Positions 7,833-13,670 of a stretch of DNA of 13,670 nt are shown here, one piece after another. The DNA is taken from NCBI GenBank assembly GCA_946885335.1, contig CAMPGG010000060.1, positions 1-13,670 of the forward strand. Direction: 5' to 3'. The DNA comes from an uncultured Chitinophagaceae bacterium (GTDB lineage: Bacteria; Bacteroidota; Bacteroidia; Chitinophagales; Chitinophagaceae). A model generated the notes under the pieces. It did no database searches. It saw nothing but the letters and a program-made list of their open reading frames with translations, and was not told where the DNA came from. The translations under genes and the position numbers were made by a program. Within the stretch, counting starts at the first letter, position 1, and each line of letters begins with the position of its first letter.

Positions 7833-7854
7833 ATTTAACAAAATTCTATACCCC

Positions 7855-8262
7855 ATGAAGCAATTATTTCTAAAGAAATTAATTCCATTTTGTGCAGTTG
7901 CTATACTTTCTGCAACAGCCAATGTAAATGCAACTGAAATTGTTAACCTCACGGAACAAACAATTTCAACGGAAACAGCTCCAGTTAATGATATTCCCTT
8001 TTTTAAAGGACATCGGCAAGGTCGTGGTGTAACTCTTCAATGGGTTGCCAACAACGCTGAATCTTTTTTAATTGAGACATCAACTGATGGCGAATTTTGG
8101 GATTTTATTGCAACTAAATCTGCCAATAATAATTCCCGTCACAATTTCAACATTCCTGAAGTTTTTCCTGGAACAGCTCACTACAGAATCAAAGCTACAA
8201 TGGCTGATGGTAGTGAAGTTTATTCAGAAGTTGTAACTGTCAGGGTTGTACAAAGAAAATAA
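7855..8262 (+). CDS. Small secreted protein with a fibronectin-III-like module
   Basis: A 135-residue protein with a clear Sec signal peptide: Lys2 and Lys7-Lys8, a hydrophobic core, and probable cleavage after NVNA at residue 26. A single beta-rich module occupies about 48-132: VTLQW, then FLIETSTDGEFWDFIA, then AHYRIKATMADGSEVYSEVV. This pattern (E-x-STDG ... YR[IL]K-x-T-x-x-DGS-x-x-Y) is the FN3-like module found in many Bacteroidota exported proteins just before a T9SS sorting domain. Here no sorting domain follows and the protein ends with VVQRK, so it is probably periplasmic or released by another route. The next gene carries a related module. It has its own strong promoter and is followed by a perfect hairpin. 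No enzyme motif is present; adhesion or structural use is a guess. Confidence 0.8.
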   Translation: MKQLFLKKLIPFCAVAILSATANVNATEIVNLTEQTISTETAPVNDIPFFKGHRQGRGVTLQWVANNAESFLIETSTDGEFWDFIATKSANNNSRHNFNIPEVFPGTAHYRIKATMADGSEVYSEVVTVRVVQRK

Positions 8263-8275
8263 TGAATGATGGTTG

Positions 8276-8305
8276 GTAACGATACCCAATCCAGGGTATC
8301 GTTAC
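8276..8305 (+). terminator. 12-bp hairpin between the two exported-protein genes (terminator or attenuator)
   Basis: GTAACGATACCC (8276-8287) and GGGTATCGTTAC (8294-8305) form a perfect 12-bp stem with a six-base loop. The downstream sequence AACTTTCATG lacks a real U tract, so termination may be partial. No promoter box is seen between here and the start at 8337. Partial read-through, or a processing or stability stem protecting the upstream mRNA, would both fit. Confidence 0.6.
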
Positions 8306-8336
8306 AACTTTCATGATTTATCTAAAATCCGTTCTT

Positions 8337-10292
8337 ATGAAAAGAGTTTTACCCTTCATTATTTTACTAACCTTTTATTATAGCTCACAGGCGCAGATCA
8401 CTTCTGCTGTGGTTAATGCATACTTTGGAGTTGATGCAGAACTAAGGTCAAATTATTTAAGCAACTCTTTACAGGGAAGTGATGACTGGTTTACTTTACC
8501 TGGCACAACCGGTCCCGGAACTTTTATCATTGATACAACCGGCGCAGCCGATCTTCTTGCCCGTTATAATTCTGATCCGGCCTCCAGGAGCATTCCATTT
8601 TACCGGATGATGAGATTTCCGGCTTACACTATTCTGAATAACAGGATGCTCATAGATGGCGTATTTATCAGGGATTATCATGGAAGTGATTCTACCATGT
8701 TTGCATCCGGCTCAAATAAAAACGGGATGAATCCATCAGTGTGGACTACGCCGGTAGCACAAAGTATTCCGGACAAAAATGAGATCCTGGATATGATGGT
8801 GCATGTTAGAAGAGCCGGTCCCACAACAGATTATAATTTATGGTTGATGGGTGGACTTTCTATAGAAAACACTACTGGTAACCGTTATTTTGATTTCGAG
8901 ATGTACCAGACGGATATTTATTATGACAGGCCATCGCTTCGCTTTTATGGATATGGCCCGGACGATGGTCATACCCGGTGGCAATTTGATGCCAGCGGAA
9001 ATATTACTGTACCCGGGGATATTATTTTTACTGCCGAATACAGCAGCAGTGCTCTTTCCAATATTGAAGCAAGAATATGGGTTGACAGAGCTTCTTTATT
9101 AATGACTCCACAAGCTTTTACCTGGACGGGATCATTCGATGGCGCATCAAATGGATCTCAATATGGATATGCCGGCATAGTACCTAAGACTGCCGGCGAC
9201 TTCTATACAGGAATGGCCAGTAATGCAAATACCTGGGCAGGTTCATTTGGAGTGGTACTGGGAAATAATAGTGTGCAAAACAATTACACCAAAGGTCAAT
9301 TCATGGAGTTCTCCGTAAACCTTACTAAGTTGGGTCTTGACCCGGTGACTTTATTGGGAGGAAACAATTGTGGTATGCCATTTAGAAGAGTGCTTGTTAA
9401 AACAAGGGCCTCAACCAGTTTTACTGCAGAATTAAAAGATTTTGTGGGTCCATTCGACTTCTTTTTAGCACCCCGTGCACAAATACAATCGGATGTGCCC
9501 ATATTTTGCGGAACAATTGGCATCGCTAATATAGAAGTAACAAACCCTGTATCTACATCTGTTTATACCTGGTCAACCCCTGATGGACATATTTTTGGCA
9601 GTACAACAGGTACTTCAATTACGGCTGATGCAGCCGGTACTTATATTGTAACCCAAAAATTACAAGCCGGGTGTTCAGATTATGCAACAGATACGACCAT
9701 GGTCATTTTTGAACCCACATGTACGGTTCTTCCAGACAAGCAGGTTGATTTAAAGGGAACATTAAATGGAATAAAATATTTGCTTGATTGGACAGTCTGG
9801 GAAAATAATAACTACAAATATTTTGATGTGGAAAGAAGTACAGATGGCATTCAGTTTAGTCACCTGACAAGGGTTGAATCAAAATCATCTGAATCACAGA
9901 CTGCATTTTACAATATGATTGATGATGTGCAGCATCTCCAAAGCAACACGGTTTATTATCGATTAAAATTAACCAATGTAGATGGATCGGTAATGTATAC
10001 TAAAGTGCTGAAGCAGGAATTAGCTATGCATGAAAACGGGATCAAAATTCTTACAAATCCTGCAAAAGATCAGATTCGAATTGGTGTAAACACCAGGACA
10101 GGTGCAAATGCTGAAATAATGATGTATGATATTGCAGGAAAACAAATAAGATCTTCCAAACATACAAACTTACCAGCGGGTTACTCAATTATAACATTGG
10201 ATGATGTTTCCATGTTATCAACGGGAATGTATGCCCTAAAAATAACTGTTGGTGACAATGTATTTTTTGATAAAGTAGTGATTGGCAAATAG
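8337..10292 (+). CDS. T9SS type A sorting domain-containing exported protein
   Basis: A large exported protein of 651 residues from the ATG at 8337. A frame-matched ATG at 8313 would add eight residues, but the ATG at 8337 gives a standard signal peptide (MKRVLPFIILLTFYYSSQAQ) and leaves room after the hairpin. Residues about 21-375 are an Asn/Gly/Tyr-rich region with no family I recognise. About 378-460 looks like an Ig/PKD-type beta domain (TWSTPDGHIFG ... AAGTYIVTQKLQAGCSDY) with paired cysteines. About 463-563 is an FN3-like module (FDVERSTDGIQF ... VYYRLKLTNVDGSVMYTK) related to that of the upstream protein. About 565-651 is the T9SS sorting domain (NPAKDQIRI ... GMYALKITVGDNVFFDKVVIGK). 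By family knowledge such proteins cross the outer membrane through the type IX system, lose the tail, and are attached to the surface or released. The cargo's own function is unknown. Confidence 0.85.
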   Translation: MKRVLPFIILLTFYYSSQAQITSAVVNAYFGVDAELRSNYLSNSLQGSDDWFTLPGTTGPGTFIIDTTGAADLLARYNSDPASRSIPFYRMMRFPAYTILNNRMLIDGVFIRDYHGSDSTMFASGSNKNGMNPSVWTTPVAQSIPDKNEILDMMVHVRRAGPTTDYNLWLMGGLSIENTTGNRYFDFEMYQTDIYYDRPSLRFYGYGPDDGHTRWQFDASGNITVPGDIIFTAEYSSSALSNIEARIWVDRASLLMTPQAFTWTGSFDGASNGSQYGYAGIVPKTAGDFYTGMASNANTWAGSFGVVLGNNSVQNNYTKGQFMEFSVNLTKLGLDPVTLLGGNNCGMPFRRVLVKTRASTSFTAELKDFVGPFDFFLAPRAQIQSDVPIFCGTIGIANIEVTNPVSTSVYTWSTPDGHIFGSTTGTSITADAAGTYIVTQKLQAGCSDYATDTTMVIFEPTCTVLPDKQVDLKGTLNGIKYLLDWTVWENNNYKYFDVERSTDGIQFSHLTRVESKSSESQTAFYNMIDDVQHLQSNTVYYRLKLTNVDGSVMYTKVLKQELAMHENGIKILTNPAKDQIRIGVNTRTGANAEIMMYDIAGKQIRSSKHTNLPAGYSIITLDDVSMLSTGMYALKITVGDNVFFDKVVIGK

Positions 10293-10308
10293 GGGGCTGA
10301 GAACAATA

Positions 10309-10347
10309 AAAGCGATTTCTTTGATCCTAAATCAACGAAATCGCTTT
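10309..10347. terminator. Strong, probably bidirectional terminator
   Basis: An 11-bp perfect stem (AAAGCGATTTC at 10309-10319 with GAAATCGCTTT at 10337-10347) continues, after one mismatch, into a further 5-bp stem (TTGAT/ATCAA) with a five-base loop. The plus-strand side is followed by ATTTGTTTT. On the minus strand the hairpin is followed by TTATTGTTC, so it can also end the convergent BON-LysM transcript, whose stop codon is about 50 bases away. Confidence 0.85.
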
Positions 10348-10398
10348 ATTTGTTTTAACGATTAGAAATAAGCTACTTGATCATTTACTTTGCTCTTA

Positions 10399-10773
10399 TC
10401 AATTCCCTTTTGGGATTTTCAACTTCCATCCTGGTTGAATCAGGTCCGGGTTCTTGATCTGGTCTTTATTGGCCTCATAGATCTTTTGCCATTCTACACC
10501 ATATTTTTTCCCAATCTTACTCAAACTATCACCTGAAACAACTTCATATTCTTCCATAGCACCTTCCGCAACTTTAATATCCATCACTACATCTGCTGAG
10601 CGATAATCCGGATCTAATTTGTTATAAATGTCCCACAGATCATTTTTTACTTTTTCAGAAGGAGCATTTCCATCAATATATAATACATTGTTTTGTTCCC
10701 TCACCTGTAAATTGTCAACACCGGCAGCTTGTGCCGCATTGATCAGTTCCTGGTATTTACCTTGTAGTGCCAT
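10399..10773 (-). CDS. BON and LysM domain protein, Kbp/YgaU-like
   Basis: A 124-residue protein with no signal peptide. Residues about 5-68 have the alpha-beta pattern of a BON domain (NNVLYIDGNAPSEKVKNDLWDIY). Residues 75-122 are a LysM domain (EYEVVSGDSLSKIGKKYGV ... IYEANKDQIKNPDLIQPGWKLKIP). The same BON-then-LysM order and size occur in E. coli Kbp (YgaU), a cytoplasmic potassium-binding protein. Kbp-like ion binding is a fair guess but is not shown by the sequence. It begins 10 bases after the stop of the BON lipoprotein gene, so the two are almost certainly one operon. Both carry BON domains, one apparently in the cytoplasm and one on a membrane. Transcription should end at the hairpin at 10309-10347. 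Confidence 0.85.
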   Translation of the reverse strand: MALQGKYQELINAAQAAGVDNLQVREQNNVLYIDGNAPSEKVKNDLWDIYNKLDPDYRSADVVMDIKVAEGAMEEYEVVSGDSLSKIGKKYGVEWQKIYEANKDQIKNPDLIQPGWKLKIPKGN

Positions 10774-10783
10774 AATTTTAATA

Positions 10784-11266
10784 TTAATTATTTACGGTTA
10801 ATTGATTTTCTACCCTTTGTGGGTTTAGCGCCTGAACTTTTTGCATCAGTTCCTGCAACTCACTTCGGTTAATGCTTCCCGTTAATGTAACCACACCATT
10901 CGCAACGTTTGCTTTAACTGTTGGATATTCACTGATGGCTGCATTAACAGAATTGGTAAGTGCATCGTCGGTTGCAATTTCTACCGGCGCATTACCAACT
11001 ACAGAAACGCTGATATTGTTGGTTACACTTTTTACCCCTTTCACATCTTTTGCGGCTTGTTCTGCTGTCGTTTTGCAATTAGCGTCCGGGCAGGCTCCCG
11101 ATAAAGTCACAACGCCTTCCTGAACAGTAGCAGTTATACCCATTGGTAATTTTTCGGAAACCGAAGCTTGAATGTCCTGGTCATTGTTTTTGCTTTTACA
11201 GGCAGTAAACGTACCAAAACTAAGCACGGCGACTATGCACCATGCTGATAATTGTTTTAAATTCAT
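10784..11266 (-). CDS. BON-domain lipoprotein
   Basis: The frame is open from 11329, but the ATG at 11266 gives a proper lipoprotein signal, MNLKQLSAWCIVAVLSFGTFTAC, with Cys23 as the probable lipidated residue (lipobox FTAC; Phe at -3 is slightly off consensus). The resulting 160-residue protein has two BON repeats, about 30-85 (ITATVQEGVVTLSGACPD ... VKSVTNNISV) and about 95-158 (VKANVANGVVTLTGSINR ... VENQLTVN). BON domains are thought to contact phospholipid or polymer surfaces, as in OsmY. A role in envelope stress or maintenance is inferred. It lies 10 bases upstream of the BON-LysM gene. Two cysteines in the first BON repeat (GACPDANC) could form a disulfide. Confidence 0.85.
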   Translation of the reverse strand: MNLKQLSAWCIVAVLSFGTFTACKSKNNDQDIQASVSEKLPMGITATVQEGVVTLSGACPDANCKTTAEQAAKDVKGVKSVTNNISVSVVGNAPVEIATDDALTNSVNAAISEYPTVKANVANGVVTLTGSINRSELQELMQKVQALNPQRVENQLTVNN

Positions 11267-11288
11267 ACTAAATTGGTTTTGTTTATAT

Positions 11289-11326
11289 AATAATGCACCA
11301 TTTAACCCAGGATGATATGCATTATT
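11289..11326. promoter_or_regulatory. 9-bp inverted repeat upstream of the BON operon
   Basis: AATAATGCA (11289-11297) and TGCATTATT (11318-11326) form a perfect inverted repeat around a 20-base spacer, 23 bases upstream of the lipoprotein start. A partial third copy, AATAATG, lies at 11339-11345. The spacing is about two helical turns between half-site starts plus a little, so a dimeric regulator site or a leader hairpin both fit. There is no U tract to make it a terminator for the upstream protease gene. The regulator is unknown. Confidence 0.4.
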
Positions 11327-11373
11327 CATACCACATCAATAATGTCGTTCCACAAAAAAATAAATAATCATTT

Positions 11374-12267
11374 TTAGCCGGTTGCTTCTGAGAATTCAAC
11401 CTTATGCTGGTGTAAAAATTCTTTGATCCGGTCAACATGCACGCAGAGACCAACATGAAGAAATGGGAAATTGGAAACTTTTTTCTTTTCACCCCCATGA
11501 AGGATTTCTTTATCACGCATATCGAACCCAAGATGTAAATGCCTGGTTGCATACTGCATTCCATATACAGTTCCATTGGTATCAAACAAAGGTCCCCCAC
11601 TCTGCCCTCTTAAGCCGGGTGTACTCATTTCAATACCTGTTATGGGCTGGCCAGGTGCATTTGCTGCCAGCCTGGTAATGATACCATCAATAGGAAATGC
11701 CGGGGAGTTTGACTGGCCGGTTTGTGTCCATTCAATATCGTCCTTTTCAATATCATGTTTAAAATTGCTGTACTCAGGAAAAGGAAAACCCAACCTGCAT
11801 AAATATTTCCCTTGTTTTATATTACTGTTGTCTTTAACAAATTTTGCATGGGTTTGATATTTAATTTCATTAAACCCTTTGAACTCAAGGATAGCAAGAT
11901 CAAGTTCACCGTGTATATGGGCAGTGATCTGTTCTATTTTATCAAAGCAATTAATAAAATTATTTTTTATTTGGATGGATGATTCTTTGGTGTATTTAAA
12001 CTTTAATTCCAATCCCTGCAGGTTTCGTTTATATTTTCCGTCTTTGATCAGTTTGCCTCTTTCTTCCCTGAACTGGTTATACATTTTATTTGCATTTTCA
12101 GCCCCTGGTATTAGTTGCGCAACATGCTTGCATGTAATGGCAACACCTTTATTATTAACAAAAAAAAGGGTTGCACTCCCGGGAATCAATAATCCTCCAT
12201 ATGTTCGGGTTACTGAGTGTAATGGGCGGGTATATTGAAGTGCATTTTCAATGGCATTTATAAACAT
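11374..12267 (-). CDS. Intracellular trypsin-like serine protease
   Basis: A 297-residue protein with the chymotrypsin-fold catalytic triad in the right order and context: His48 (ITCKHVAQL), Asp123 (GELDLAIL) and Ser223 (GLRGQSGGPLFD). The oxyanion-hole glycine, Gly221, is present. There is no signal peptide, lipobox or membrane segment, so it should act in the cytoplasm unless it leaves by an unknown route. A charged stretch of about 60 residues (55-115, NKMYNQFREERGKLIKDGKYK) is inserted between His and Asp. No PDZ domain is present, so it is not a DegP/HtrA protein. It starts 23 bases after the GNAT gene stop, probably in the same transcript. Substrates are not evident. Similar lone S1 domains occur in conflict and stress systems, but no partner gene is visible here. 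Confidence 0.85.
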   Translation of the reverse strand: MFINAIENALQYTRPLHSVTRTYGGLLIPGSATLFFVNNKGVAITCKHVAQLIPGAENANKMYNQFREERGKLIKDGKYKRNLQGLELKFKYTKESSIQIKNNFINCFDKIEQITAHIHGELDLAILEFKGFNEIKYQTHAKFVKDNSNIKQGKYLCRLGFPFPEYSNFKHDIEKDDIEWTQTGQSNSPAFPIDGIITRLAANAPGQPITGIEMSTPGLRGQSGGPLFDTNGTVYGMQYATRHLHLGFDMRDKEILHGGEKKKVSNFPFLHVGLCVHVDRIKEFLHQHKVEFSEATG

Positions 12268-12290
12268 AAGCTGGAAGTTTTAGGAATTGA

Positions 12291-12872
12291 TCAACTATTT
12301 TTCTGAAGGTACTGGTTTGTATTATTATTCATTAAGAGTGAATAAACCGCAGTATCAGTGAATTTACCATCATGAAAATAATTTTCCTTAAAATATCCTT
12401 CCTGCACAAAGCCATTTTTTTCCAATATCTTTCTTGAAGCAGTATTTTCAGGATAAACATTGGCTTCAATAGAATGTAATTTCATTTTTTCAAAGCCATA
12501 ATTTAATACCGGGCCGAATGCTTCATTCATATATCCTTTACCCTGTAATTCAGGGTTTAACAGGTATCCTATCTCTCCCCGGTAATGCTCTTTTTCCAGG
12601 CGCCAAAATCCAATAGTGCCCACAAGTTTTTTATCGGTTTTTAAAGTAATGGCCCAGGTTATTCCTTCGCTTTGTGATAATGCAGTATCAAATTTTTCGA
12701 TCCAGGTTCGGGCTTCTTCCAGTGAATTCATTTTAGGCCTTCCGATAAATTGCATTACCCGGTCATCCGATCGCAGCGCTAAAATTTCAACATCATCTTC
12801 CTTAACAATTTGCCGTAACAGGAGGCGATCTGTTTCCAAATCTGGAAATGGCAAGAAATCTAGTTGAAGCAT
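12291..12872 (-). CDS. GNAT-family N-acetyltransferase, RimJ/RimL type
   Basis: A 193-residue cytoplasmic acetyltransferase that should move an acetyl group from acetyl-CoA to an amine. It has the RimJ/RimL-type opening ETDRLLLR (13-20), the central strands GTIGFWRLEKEHYRGEIGYLL (85-105), the acetyl-CoA pyrophosphate loop LQGKGY (109-114) and the closing NTASRKILEKNGF (143-155) with FKENYFHDGKFTDTAVYSLL. The substrate (ribosomal protein N-terminus, antibiotic or small amine) cannot be read from sequence. The ATG at 12872 (MLQLDFLPFPDLETDRL) fits the family. The serine protease gene follows within 23 bases. It is the first gene downstream of the TPP riboswitch and its terminator, an unusual position for an acetyltransferase. 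Confidence 0.9.
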   Translation of the reverse strand: MLQLDFLPFPDLETDRLLLRQIVKEDDVEILALRSDDRVMQFIGRPKMNSLEEARTWIEKFDTALSQSEGITWAITLKTDKKLVGTIGFWRLEKEHYRGEIGYLLNPELQGKGYMNEAFGPVLNYGFEKMKLHSIEANVYPENTASRKILEKNGFVQEGYFKENYFHDGKFTDTAVYSLLMNNNTNQYLQKNS

Positions 12873-12935
12873 TTGATATTTATTTCAAATCAAATATCTC
12901 AAATAGAATTTATAAGCTGGAGGATAATTACAAAC

Positions 12936-12967
12936 AAAAAGGGTCTAGATTGAACTAAACCCTTTTT
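12936..12967 (-). terminator. Intrinsic terminator directly after the TPP riboswitch
   Basis: In the minus-strand RNA, AAAAAGGGTTTAG pairs with CTAGACCCTTTTT around a six-base loop and runs into a TTTTTGTTTG tract. The stem has one wobble pair (U-G), which on the opposite strand would be an A-C mismatch, so the structure is better formed on the minus strand, the same strand as the riboswitch. It starts three bases after the aptamer's closing stem, a layout suited to transcription control by thiamine pyrophosphate. The antiterminator pairing was not worked out with confidence. Confidence 0.75.
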
Positions 12968-12970
12968 ATT

Positions 12971-13050
12971 CTTGTTTTCCTGCGCTGGCATTATCCAGAT
13001 CAGGTGGTATGGGTATAATCTCAGATTCTTACGAAACACCCCAAATCAAG
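12971..13050 (-). ncRNA. TPP riboswitch (THI-box aptamer)
   Basis: The minus strand shows all the hallmark blocks of the thiamine pyrophosphate aptamer in order: GGGGTG (from 13042), CTGAGA (about 13024-13019), ATACCC, then ACCTGATCTGGATAATGCC and AGCGCAGGAAAA. The closing P1 stem is CTTG (13050-13047) with CAAG (12974-12971). The match to the E. coli thiM aptamer, as remembered, is very close through the pyrimidine-binding CUGAGA bulge and the pyrophosphate-binding segment. The P3 arm is short. The RNA should bind TPP and control what lies downstream on the minus strand, where an intrinsic terminator comes first and the GNAT gene second. No thiamine gene lies downstream in this window. Confidence 0.95.
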
Positions 13051-13250
13051 AACAATATATATACAGTAAAATCTGTGCCAGAAAATACCAGTGATTAATG
13101 AATGACATCTAATATAATGGCAACATTAAAGCGGAAAAAAATTCCCAATTACTTACCAGGTTTAAAAGTTATATGGATGGCTTGTTTATTGCATTTCAAC
13201 TGCCAGAAATGCTGAAGCATCAGTTATTTATAATTTAAACGATATACTAT
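13051..13250. other. Intergenic region upstream of the riboswitch and the coiled-coil gene
   Basis: This 200-base stretch must hold the minus-strand promoter of the riboswitch RNA and the plus-strand promoter of the small coiled-coil gene. No good TTTG/TAnnTTTG pair was found on either strand. TATATATTG-like sequence at about 13052-13062 (minus) and TAATTTAA at 13229-13236 (plus) are only partial matches. A 37-codon open frame at 13102-13215 has no support as a gene. Confidence 0.3.
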
Positions 13251-13526
13251 ATGGATCCGCGTCAACAATTGAATTTAATGGATAAGATTAGCAGGGAACT
13301 GGATGATCTTAAAAACAGCCAGACCTCAGTATTAAAAAAAATATCACAAATTGAAGCTGATAATATTAACCTGGGATTGAACATACTGGAAGAAAAACTT
13401 CCTGAAATTCATGAAGAAGTAGACGATGCTGTAGAAAAAATTTCAGCATTACAAGATCAGTTTACCGAAAAAAGAGACGAATTCGCAAAAGATAACCCCC
13501 TTTCAGAAGAAGATCCTACAGCTTAA
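13251..13526 (+). CDS. Small acidic coiled-coil protein, unknown function
   Basis: A 91-residue acidic protein without signal peptide or membrane segment. It is almost entirely charged helix with hydrophobic residues spaced as in heptads (LMDKISRELDDLKNSQ, VLKKISQIEA, NILEEKLPEIHEEVDDAV, EKISALQDQF), so it probably forms a coiled-coil oligomer. It ends in an acidic, proline-containing tail (NPLSEEDPTA). I do not recognise a family. The ATG at 13251 is the only sensible start (MDPRQQLNLMDKI). It stands alone with its own strong terminator and is divergent from the riboswitch transcript. Coding character is supported by the coherent amphipathic pattern and by the terminator placed 20 bases after the stop. 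Confidence 0.7.
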   Translation: MDPRQQLNLMDKISRELDDLKNSQTSVLKKISQIEADNINLGLNILEEKLPEIHEEVDDAVEKISALQDQFTEKRDEFAKDNPLSEEDPTA

Positions 13527-13545
13527 ACAGGATTGGTTATTTTTT

Positions 13546-13579
13546 AAAAGCAGGCATTCAACTATGGATGCCTGCTTTT
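13546..13579 (+). terminator. Rho-independent terminator of the coiled-coil gene
   Basis: AAAAGCAGGCAT (13546-13557) and ATGCCTGCTTTT (13568-13579) form a perfect 12-bp stem, extended by a wobble pair and one more pair, with a six-base loop. It is followed by TATTTTTAT. The left arm is preceded by a T run, read as an A run on that side of the stem, so it may also work in the reverse direction. Confidence 0.85.
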
Positions 13580-13652
13580 TATTTTTATAGTTCCTGGTGG
13601 GAAAAAGGTAAAACCTTCCCTTAATAAAAATTTTAAAAAATAAAAAGATTTC

Positions 13653-13670
13653 ATGGAAAAGCAACCATTT
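13653..13670 (+). CDS. Possible start of a further gene cut by the window edge
   Basis: An ATG at 13653 opens a frame (MEKQPF) that runs to the end of the window, after a 70-base AT-rich stretch that follows the preceding terminator. Only six codons are visible and no clear promoter or ribosome binding site supports it, so this is just a pointer for whoever holds the flanking sequence. Confidence 0.2.

Noticed and set aside
7561..7854. CRISPR array or tRNA in the longer intergenic regions
   Set aside because: No regularly spaced repeats and no cloverleaf-like sequence could be found on either strand here or at 12873-13250.
11322..11600. Minus-strand open frame of 92 codons overlapping the protease C-terminus
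   Set aside because: It overlaps a frame containing the catalytic Ser motif and the conserved end of the protease. Its own translation has no domain or signal.
11576..12238. Two plus-strand open frames (11576-11857 and 11879-12238) antisense to the protease
   Set aside because: Cysteine- and serine-rich translations typical of antisense frames in AT-rich genes; the minus-strand protease carries a full catalytic triad.
12936..13050. Reading the TPP aptamer on the plus strand as control of the coiled-coil gene at 13251
   Set aside because: The conserved blocks are in the right order only on the minus strand, and the terminator stem is also better formed on that strand.
13102..13215. 37-codon plus-strand open frame upstream of the coiled-coil gene, with a hydrophobic stretch and two cysteines
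   Set aside because: No ribosome binding site or promoter, no recognisable pattern and very short; kept only as a note.

Overview
The window looks like a chromosomal segment of a Bacteroidota bacterium, most likely of the Chitinophagaceae type (inference). The supporting signs are an AT-rich genome, a perfect Bacteroidota-type promoter (TTTG, 19-base spacer, TAnnTTTG) in front of a secreted protein, a C-terminal type IX secretion (T9SS) sorting domain, a fused trehalose synthase/phosphatase, and a HutI/HutG pair of the kind seen in this phylum. Most genes are ordinary housekeeping or small conserved hypotheticals. There is no phage, CRISPR array, tRNA, rRNA or intact insertion sequence.

Layout. 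Bases 1-146 hold a perfect stem-loop and a pair of facing GTGTCC ends, possibly remnants of a dispersed repeat. Bases 147-4814 (minus strand) carry three genes read in the order otsAB fusion (trehalose synthesis), hutI, hutG (the last two enzymes of histidine breakdown), with gaps of about 55-60 bases. A 99-base divergent region with a nested dyad separates them from an MpaB/DUF2236-type protein (plus). That gene overlaps by 6 bases, tail to tail, with a small conserved hypothetical protein (minus). A DbpA-like DEAD-box RNA helicase follows (plus).

Bases 7561-10292 (plus) carry an exported unit: a small secreted protein with a fibronectin-III-like module, a perfect 12-bp hairpin, then a 651-residue T9SS cargo protein containing a related module. 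A strong, probably bidirectional terminator at 10309-10347 closes this unit. Bases 10399-12872 (minus) hold four genes read leftwards: a GNAT acetyltransferase, an intracellular trypsin-like serine protease, a two-BON-domain lipoprotein, and a BON-LysM protein resembling Kbp/YgaU.

The most notable element is a well-preserved TPP (thiamine pyrophosphate) riboswitch on the minus strand at 12971-13050, followed at once by an intrinsic terminator. The next gene downstream is the GNAT acetyltransferase and not a thiamine gene, so this is either an unusual regulon member, an orphan riboswitch, or a short riboswitch-terminator RNA acting by itself. The right end holds a small acidic coiled-coil protein with its own terminator.
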